From assembly GCA_020025795.1 (NCBI GenBank), contig JAHHRK010000097.1, forward strand, positions 1 to 5,370: DNA of 5,370 bases, given 5' to 3'. The first letter of the stretch is position 1, and the number at the start of each line of letters is the position of its first letter. The notes below the pieces were generated by a model. The model was not told the DNA's origin, made no database searches, and was given only the letters and a program-made list of their open reading frames with translations. This stretch comes from Faecalibacterium sp. Lineage in GTDB: Bacteria > Bacillota > Clostridia > Oscillospirales > Ruminococcaceae. This document shows positions 1 to 5,370 of this stretch, in pieces. Position numbers and translations under genes: made by a program.

Positions 1-21
1 AGTGGATGCAACGGCTTATAA
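1..21 (+). CDS. Possible 3' end of an upstream rightward gene
   Basis: Frame 1 reads six codons (SGCNGL) and then a TAA at 19-21, two bases before a hairpin that could terminate rightward transcripts. That placement is what one expects of a gene end converging on mtaB. Six codons are too few to identify a protein or to prove coding, and the other frames are also open here, so this is a positional guess only. Confidence 0.2.
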   Translation, partial: SGCNGL

Positions 22-22
22 T

Positions 23-59
23 AAAAACGAGGCGTATGGAATTCATACACCTCGTTTTT
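23..59 (-). terminator. Intrinsic terminator beyond mtaB, probably bidirectional
   Basis: Arms at 23-38 and 44-59 form a 16-bp stem closed by a 5-nt loop. The outer part is an A5/T5 run, so a T-tract follows the GC-rich core on either strand. Bases 33 and 49 are C and A, a mismatch in rightward RNA, but they become a G-U wobble in leftward RNA. The leftward stem is therefore fully paired and continues into TTTTTATTAT. It fits best as the mtaB terminator, about 55 bp past its stop, and may also stop a rightward gene ending near position 21. Confidence 0.8.
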
Positions 60-114
60 CATTTTCAATATTTCTAAAATAGCCCTACGGCGCTTGTGCG
101 TTCGATATGCTGTT

Positions 115-1413
115 TTATGTCAGTGTAGCGTGTACGCGCTGGCCGTCGTATTCGCCCAGGCGCACGGTGACGATGTCGCCGCTCTTGTGGCCGGGTGCTT
201 CTACCACGACAGGCACATACAGGCGGGTGTAGCCGGTGAACATAGTAGCAGACAGCGGCGTTTCCAGCAGCACTTCGTCGGTGGTACCTTGCAAATCTGC
301 CAGAACATGGGTGCGGATTTCCTCCACACGGGCGTTCATGCTGCGGCTGCGTGCCTGCTTTTCCCGTTCGCAGATTTGGCCTTCAAAGCTGTAAGCAGGC
401 GTGCCGCTGCGGCGAGAATAGGGGAACACATGGACCTTCAAAAAGCCCACCTTTTCCAGAAAATCGCAGCTCTCAGCAAAGTCCTGCTCGGTTTCGGCAG
501 GGAAGCCGCAGATGCAGTCGGTGGTAAAGCTGACCTTGTCGGCGCCGCCGTAGGCCTTGCGCAGCTTTTCTACAACGTCCAGATACTGCTCGGCGGTGTA
601 AACGCGGCGCATCCGGCGCAGCGTTGCGGTGCAGCCGCTTTGCAGGCTCAGGTGATACTGGGGGCACAGCTTTTTCACGGCTGCCAGGCGCAGGATAGCT
701 TCGTCCGTGAGCATGTCCGGATCGATGCTGCCCAGACGGATGCGCTCGATGCCTTCCACCTGTGCGCAGTGCTCCACCAGTGTGGTCAGGTCCGTGCCGG
801 TGTCCTGGCCGTAGCTGGGCAGGGAAATGGCGCTGAGTACTACTTCTTTGTAACCGGCCTGTGCCAGCGTGCGCAGCTCGCTCAGGATGCTTTCCTCGCT
901 GCGGCTGCGTACAGGGCCGCGTGCACGGGGGATAACGCAATAGGCGCACTGGCGGTTGCAGCCGTCCTCAATTTTAATAAAGGCGCGGGTGTGGCTCTCA
1001 AAGCGCTCCACAGGCAGCTCCTCGAAATGCTCGCCCTTTTCGTGGGGCTTGATGTCCACGATGCGCTCGTGGCCTGCCAGCAGCTTCTGCACGTTGCCCA
1101 CGATGGAATGGCGGTCGCCGTTGCCGCAGACCAGGTCGGCCTCCATGCACTGGGCGGCCTCAGCAGGGAAAGCCTGCGGATAGCAGCCGGTCAGCACGGT
1201 AACAGCGCCGGGATGCTCACGCTTTTGGCGGCGCAGCCATTTGCGGCTCTTTTGGTCGCCGAAATTGGTGACGGTGCAGCTGTTGATGATATAAACGTCT
1301 GCTTCTTCTTCCGGGCCAACGATGGTAAAACCGGCCTGACGAAACAGGTTTTCCAGGGCGCCGGTCTCGTTCAGGTTGACCTTGCAGCCCAGAGTGTAAA
1401 AATTAACGCGCAT
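115..1413 (-). CDS. mtaB: tRNA t6A37 methylthiotransferase MtaB (radical SAM)
   Basis: Adds a methylthio group to C2 of N6-threonylcarbamoyladenosine at position 37 of ANN-decoding tRNAs, giving ms2t6A next to the anticodon; it is cytosolic and counterpart of B. subtilis YqeV and eukaryotic CDKAL1. The 432-aa protein has the three-part family layout. The N-terminal MTTase domain starts with TLGCKVN and carries cluster cysteines C10, C46 and C77. The radical SAM core has CNRQCAYC (C152, C156, C159) followed by ARGPVRSR, with HLSLQSG and a GFPAETEQDF segment further on. A TRAM-like tRNA-binding tail covers about residues 372-432. The TLGCKVN opening and the C-terminal fit favour MtaB over MiaB or RimO. 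I chose the ATG at 1411-1413 because a GGAG lies 6 nt upstream and the family motif begins at once; the frame stays open to 1497 but the extra 28 residues look noncoding and overlap the promoter. No key residue is missing. Confidence 0.93.
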   Translation of the reverse strand: MRVNFYTLGCKVNLNETGALENLFRQAGFTIVGPEEEADVYIINSCTVTNFGDQKSRKWLRRQKREHPGAVTVLTGCYPQAFPAEAAQCMEADLVCGNGDRHSIVGNVQKLLAGHERIVDIKPHEKGEHFEELPVERFESHTRAFIKIEDGCNRQCAYCVIPRARGPVRSRSEESILSELRTLAQAGYKEVVLSAISLPSYGQDTGTDLTTLVEHCAQVEGIERIRLGSIDPDMLTDEAILRLAAVKKLCPQYHLSLQSGCTATLRRMRRVYTAEQYLDVVEKLRKAYGGADKVSFTTDCICGFPAETEQDFAESCDFLEKVGFLKVHVFPYSRRSGTPAYSFEGQICEREKQARSRSMNARVEEIRTHVLADLQGTTDEVLLETPLSATMFTGYTRLYVPVVVEAPGHKSGDIVTVRLGEYDGQRVHATLT

Positions 1414-1441
1414 AGTATACTCCGATCTTTTACTGCCTTTT

Positions 1442-1469
1442 TTGATAGAAAAAGGGTGTTCTTTATTAT
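1442..1469 (+). promoter_or_regulatory. Predicted promoter for the D-Ala-D-Ala carboxypeptidase gene
   Basis: TTGATA (1442-1447) and TATTAT (1464-1469) each match the sigma-A consensus at five of six bases and are 16 bp apart. A start near 1476 would leave a leader of about 74 nt. The -10 shares five bases with the opposing mtaB -10, so the two polymerases could not bind together. Confidence 0.45.
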
Positions 1470-1493
1470 AAGATATTTCAAAAGAAAAATAAA
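1465..1493 (-). promoter_or_regulatory. Predicted mtaB promoter
   Basis: On the minus strand a perfect TATAAT (1465-1470) sits 17 bp from a weak TTTATT -35 (1488-1493). Transcription would start near 1458, giving a leader of about 45 nt. The -10 is strong and the -35 poor, and no extended TG is present. It overlaps the -10 of the rightward promoter. Confidence 0.5.
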
Positions 1494-1549
1494 GCACTTT
1501 CCATTTGCATAAGATGGTAATACTTCAATGCAGATGCGGAGGAATCAAG

Positions 1550-2779
1550 ATGAAAAAGCCCAAATGGATCGTGCTGGCAGCAGTGCTGCTGTGCGGAATA
1601 CTCTTGGTGCAGTGCGCTTATTCGGCGCAGGCAGTTCCCGAACTGACGGCCGGACCACCGGCTCCAAGCGAAGCTATCGTGGAAACGGCGGCCCAGCAGG
1701 TGGATTTGCAGTTGCCGTGCCGTGCCGCGATTTTGATGGATCAGAACACAGGCAAGGTACTGTACGAGAAAAATGCGGACACCCAGATGCCTATGGCGTC
1801 CATTACCAAGTTGATGACGCTGCTTTTGACCTTTGAGGGCATCCATGACGGAAAGCTGCAATATGACCAGACTGTGCCCGTTACCGAGCACGCAGCATCT
1901 ATGGGCGGCAGCCAGATTTGGCTGGAACCGGGCGAAACCTTTACCTTGAAAGAAATGCTGAAAGCCATTTGTGTTTGCAGCGCCAACGATGCGGCTGTGG
2001 CGGTAGCGGAGCTGGTAGCAGGCAGCGAGCCAGCCTTTGTATCCAAGATGAATGCGCGCGCAGCAGAGCTGGGCATGGAAAATACCAACTACTGCAACGC
2101 CTGCGGTCTGGACGCAAACGGCCACTATTCCACGGCACGCGATGTGGCCACGTTGAGCCGCTTTATTTTGAACACCTGCCCGGAAGTGCTGGAGTATTCC
2201 GGCATTTGGATGGACGAGCTGCGCGGTGGCGAAACCCATCTGGTGAACACCAACAAGCTGCTGAAAAGCTATTCGGGCATTACCGGCCTGAAAACCGGCA
2301 CGACCGGCGGCGCAGGCGTGTGCATTTCGGCAACGGCGACCCGTGACGACCTTTCTCTGATTGCCGTGATTCTGGGCTCGCCGTCCGGCAAGGAACGCTT
2401 TGAGGCGGCACGAACCCTGCTGGATTACGGCTTTGCCAACTATGAGGCAGGCATCATTCCGTCTTTGCCCAATGCACCGCTGGAGCTGCCTGTGCGCGGC
2501 GCAAAGCAAGGCGTGGTACAGCTGGATTACACGGATTTGCCGCTGCGCATCCTGCTGAAAAAGGGCGAAGGCAAGAACCTGCGGTCCGAACTGGTGCTGC
2601 CGGAATCGGTGGATGCGCCGCTGGCACAGGATCAGGCACTGGGTACGGTGAACCTGTATGCAGGCGAAGAAAAGCTGGGTTCGTGGCCGGTAAAATGCGC
2701 GCTGCAAGTGGACAAGCTGGACTTTGCAGCAGCGTTCGAGTTGATCCTGAAACAGGCTGTGGGTTGGGAAACTATGTAA
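1550..2779 (+). CDS. D-alanyl-D-alanine carboxypeptidase (PBP5/DacA-DacF type)
   Basis: Low-molecular-mass penicillin-binding protein that removes the terminal D-Ala from peptidoglycan pentapeptides, limiting cross-linking; it acts outside the cytoplasmic membrane. The 409-aa protein begins MKKPKW, then a hydrophobic segment (about residues 7-22) and a likely signal peptidase I site after A28 (AQA). The peptidase S11 catalytic motifs are complete: SITK (S84 nucleophile, K87), SAN (144-146) and KTGT (248-251). A PBP5_C-like beta domain follows at about 275-365, and the C-terminus looks like an amphipathic helix that could hold the protein to the membrane. The start is set by GGAGG at 1538-1542, 7 nt before the ATG; the upstream ATG at 1505 has no ribosome binding site and would spoil the signal peptide. 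LVQC at 19-22 resembles a lipobox but has Gln at -1, so a lipoprotein is unlikely. The mature part has eight cysteines. I cannot separate dacA, dacB and dacF, so no symbol is given. Confidence 0.92.
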   Translation: MKKPKWIVLAAVLLCGILLVQCAYSAQAVPELTAGPPAPSEAIVETAAQQVDLQLPCRAAILMDQNTGKVLYEKNADTQMPMASITKLMTLLLTFEGIHDGKLQYDQTVPVTEHAASMGGSQIWLEPGETFTLKEMLKAICVCSANDAAVAVAELVAGSEPAFVSKMNARAAELGMENTNYCNACGLDANGHYSTARDVATLSRFILNTCPEVLEYSGIWMDELRGGETHLVNTNKLLKSYSGITGLKTGTTGGAGVCISATATRDDLSLIAVILGSPSGKERFEAARTLLDYGFANYEAGIIPSLPNAPLELPVRGAKQGVVQLDYTDLPLRILLKKGEGKNLRSELVLPESVDAPLAQDQALGTVNLYAGEEKLGSWPVKCALQVDKLDFAAAFELILKQAVGWETM

Positions 2780-2839
2780 TATTTGGTGAAATGCCCAAGA
2801 AATTATTGGAAAGTTTATACAATAACTGGCGAATTTTTC

Positions 2840-2868
2840 TTGACTTTAAGACCGCGCAAAGGTACACT
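2840..2868 (+). promoter_or_regulatory. Predicted pgi promoter
   Basis: TTGACT (2840-2845) and TACACT (2863-2868) are separated by 17 bp, five and four consensus matches respectively. Transcription would start near 2875 with a leader of about 37 nt. I see no clear terminator between the preceding carboxypeptidase stop and this promoter (only a 4-bp stem near 2794-2808), so some readthrough into pgi is possible. Confidence 0.55.
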
Positions 2869-2911
2869 TGGTACATGAAACAGACTTTTCCTACTTGGAG
2901 GTAGTAAATAA

Positions 2912-4243
<1,332 letters not shown>

Positions 4244-4268
4244 ACGAGCCGTTTAAAATTGTTGACTA

Positions 4269-4286
4269 TTGCACCGCAAGGTGCAA
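4269..4286 (+). promoter_or_regulatory. GNRA-capped hairpin before the P-loop gene
   Basis: A perfect 7-bp stem (4269-4275 with 4280-4286) encloses the tetraloop GCAA, a stable GNRA type. No T-run follows, so it is not an intrinsic terminator. It ends 7 nt before the GGAGG of the next gene (4294-4298) and leaves that site exposed. A role as an mRNA stabiliser, processing site or protein-binding site is inference. A TTGACT at 4262-4267 overlaps it on the left but lacks a well-spaced -10. Confidence 0.5.
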
Positions 4287-4306
4287 GTAAATAGGAGGAT
4301 TCCAAT

Positions 4307-4711
4307 ATGATTAAACTGATCGTTGGCACCAAAGGCTCCGGCAAAACTAAGGCTATCATCGACATGATCAACAATGCAGTTACCGCTACCAGCGGCAATG
4401 TTGTTGTCGTTGAAAAGGGCATGAAGCTCACGACTGAGATTTCTCATGCTGCTCGTCTGGTTGACATGGACGAGTACAAGATCGACGGCGGCGAGATGCT
4501 GTATGGTTTTGTTGCAGGCCTGCTGGCAGGCAACTACGACATTACGGATCTGTACATCGATGGCATCCTGAAGGTCCTGAATCGCGATACCAACAAGCTG
4601 GGCGTTATCCTGGACGAGATTGCTGCGGTTACCGGTGATTCGGTTCGTGCCGTGATCACTGTCAGCGCTGATGCTGCAACCCTGCCCGAGAGCGTCAAAA
4701 AGTATCTGTAA
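4307..4711 (+). CDS. Small P-loop NTPase-like protein, function unknown
   Basis: I do not recognise a function. The 134-aa protein opens with a beta strand (KLIVG) running into a textbook Walker A, GTKGSGKT (residues 7-14), so ATP or GTP binding is likely. A second hydrophobic strand (NVVVVEKG, 31-38) follows. Two candidates for the Walker B acidic strand are LYID (82-85) and GVILDE (99-104); the second has the DE pair of many ATPases. A strand AVITVSAD (115-122) and a PESVKKYL tail complete a minimal alpha/beta fold. There is no signal peptide or membrane segment, and nothing identifies a kinase, a GTPase (no NKxD) or an AAA+ protein. The start is supported by GGAGG 8 nt upstream. It lies 63 bp after pgi with no terminator between and a strong terminator after it, suggesting a pgi-linked transcript. 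Similar small proteins are sometimes mislabelled PilT; nothing here supports twitching motility. Confidence 0.85.
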   Translation: MIKLIVGTKGSGKTKAIIDMINNAVTATSGNVVVVEKGMKLTTEISHAARLVDMDEYKIDGGEMLYGFVAGLLAGNYDITDLYIDGILKVLNRDTNKLGVILDEIAAVTGDSVRAVITVSADAATLPESVKKYL

Positions 4712-4746
4712 GCACAGGATTCCCCGTATTTTACAACAAAATAAAA

Positions 4747-4781
4747 GGGGGCAGCAAAATTTGCTGCCCCTGTTTGTTTTT
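4747..4781 (+). terminator. Strong intrinsic terminator after the P-loop gene
   Basis: Arms GGGGCAGCAA (4748-4757) and TTGCTGCCCC (4761-4770) pair perfectly over 10 bp around a 3-nt loop, and are followed by TGTTTGTTTTT. This is the cleanest terminator in the window and marks the end of the pgi/P-loop unit, 36 bp past the stop codon. The promoter of the next unit begins 6 bp later. Confidence 0.93.
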
Positions 4782-4786
4782 AGGTG

Positions 4787-4815
4787 TTGACAAAGATGTC
4801 CGCCTGCGCTATACT
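4787..4815 (+). promoter_or_regulatory. Promoter of the yceD-rpmF unit
   Basis: A consensus TTGACA (4787-4792) and TATACT (4810-4815) stand exactly 17 bp apart, eleven of twelve bases matching sigma-A consensus. The start would fall near 4822, giving a leader of about 23 nt that holds little more than the ribosome binding site. It is the strongest promoter in the window, as expected for a ribosomal protein operon. Confidence 0.85.
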
Positions 4816-4844
4816 AGCAAAGCGGCCTTGTAAAAGGAGGTACT

Positions 4845-5342
4845 ATGCTTTTTGACCTGAGAAAGTTTTTGTCGGCGGGTGTCAGCCCGACGGTGAAGCG
4901 CTTTACCGCAGACCTTTCCAGCGGCGACTATTTCGGCGCAAAGGTTTCTGCACCCGTGGAGGTTACTTTCACGGCTCAACGGCTGGAAGGCGAAGTTGAT
5001 CTTCGTTTGGAGGCTGTCGCAACCATCAGCGGCGTATGTGCCCGCTGCTTGGACCCCGTTACACAGGAGTGCAACGTCGATTCCCATTGGATCGTGCGCG
5101 AGTGCGATTTCGATGACGAGGATTTTGAACTGCCTATGGACGGAAATGGGATTCTGGATGTAGACGCTTGGCTGAACCAGGAAGTTTCGCTGGAAGTCCC
5201 GCCCGTACTGCTTTGCAGTCCGGATTGTTTAGGACTTTGCCCCGTTTGCGGTAAAAAACGACAGGATTGCTCCTGCCAAGTGGCTGCCGAAAGCACCCCC
5301 GTAGACGAGAGGTTGAGTATATTGAAATCACTGCTGAACTGA
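4845..5342 (+). CDS. yceD: YceD/DUF177 family 23S rRNA accumulation protein
   Basis: The YceD family (YlbN in B. subtilis) is needed for normal 23S rRNA accumulation or processing and is generally encoded next to rpmF; its mechanism is not settled. The 165-aa protein has the family pattern: an N-terminal beta-rich half, a CARC pair (C65, C68) in the segment GVCARCLDPV, an acidic stretch (about 86-107), then the conserved cysteine-rich box with C124, C128, C132, C135 (GLCPVCG) and a final CSC (C142, C144). These pairs suggest metal binding, which is inference. AAAGGAGG at 4833-4840 lies 4 nt before the ATG, a slightly short but strong site. The gene is led by its own near-consensus promoter and followed after 25 bp by the start of a gene, as in known yceD-rpmF operons. 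Confidence 0.93.
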   Translation: MLFDLRKFLSAGVSPTVKRFTADLSSGDYFGAKVSAPVEVTFTAQRLEGEVDLRLEAVATISGVCARCLDPVTQECNVDSHWIVRECDFDDEDFELPMDGNGILDVDAWLNQEVSLEVPPVLLCSPDCLGLCPVCGKKRQDCSCQVAAESTPVDERLSILKSLLN

Positions 5343-5352
5343 AATCCAACGA

Positions 5353-5370
5353 GGAGGTGCAAACACAATG
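5353..5370 (+). CDS. rpmF: Start of next gene, probably rpmF (ribosomal protein L32)
   Basis: Only the ribosome binding site GGAGG (5353-5357) and, 10 nt later, the ATG at 5368-5370 are inside the window; no residue beyond Met is visible. The name rests entirely on context: DUF177 genes are followed by rpmF across many bacteria, and the 25-bp gap without a terminator fits co-transcription. Confidence 0.6.

Noticed and set aside
94..1512. 472-aa open frame on the + strand running the whole length of mtaB
   Set aside because: It mirrors mtaB exactly; mtaB shows all cluster cysteines and family motifs, while this frame is Ala/Gln/Leu-rich, lacks a ribosome binding site at its start and has no recognisable motif. 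It is a product of GC-rich third positions.
1607..1618. Possible lipobox (LVQC) in the carboxypeptidase signal peptide
   Set aside because: Gln at -1 does not fit the usual Gly/Ala/Ser before the cysteine, and a normal AQA signal peptidase I site follows at residues 26-28.
1478..2707. 409-aa open frame antisense to the carboxypeptidase gene
   Set aside because: Same effect; His/Gln/Arg-rich translation without domains, and the sense gene has complete SxxK, SxN and KTG motifs.
2794..2808. Possible terminator after the carboxypeptidase gene
   Set aside because: Only a 4-bp CCAA/TTGG stem with a 7-nt loop and no T-tract after it.
4262..4293. Internal promoter before the P-loop gene (TTGACT with TAAATA)
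   Set aside because: The spacing is 20 bp, too long for sigma-A, and the -35 runs into the hairpin; no acceptable -10 is found at 16-18 bp.

Overview
The window reads as an ordinary housekeeping stretch of a low-oxygen Firmicute chromosome. Moderately GC-rich coding DNA, strong GGAGG ribosome binding sites, AT-rich intergenic sigma-A-type promoters, a Firmicutes-length Pgi (443 aa) and a yceD-rpmF pair all fit a Clostridia member. The codon style resembles the Faecalibacterium/Gemmiger/Subdoligranulum group, but that placement is inference from general impression, not a database result.

Layout from left to right. A hairpin with T-tracts on both sides (23-59) lies beyond the 3' end of mtaB, which runs leftward (115-1413) and encodes a radical-SAM tRNA methylthiotransferase. 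A 136-bp divergent intergenic region with two overlapping predicted promoters separates mtaB from a rightward, secreted D-Ala-D-Ala carboxypeptidase (1550-2779). After a 132-bp gap with its own predicted promoter comes pgi (2912-4243). A short gap holding a GNRA-capped hairpin leads to a small P-loop protein of unknown function (4307-4711), and a strong intrinsic terminator closes that unit. A near-consensus promoter then drives yceD (4845-5342), followed by the ribosome binding site and start codon of the next gene, probably rpmF (ribosomal protein L32), whose ATG is the last three bases of the window.

Functionally these are separate core modules: tRNA modification (MtaB), peptidoglycan trimming (carboxypeptidase), glycolysis (Pgi), and 50S subunit biogenesis (YceD with L32). 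They appear to be neighbours rather than one pathway. The only gene I cannot assign is the 134-aa P-loop protein, which seems to share a transcript with pgi. I saw no mobile element, CRISPR array, tRNA or rRNA, and no convincing new multi-gene system. The main open points are the P-loop protein, the hairpin before it, and the overlapping divergent promoters.
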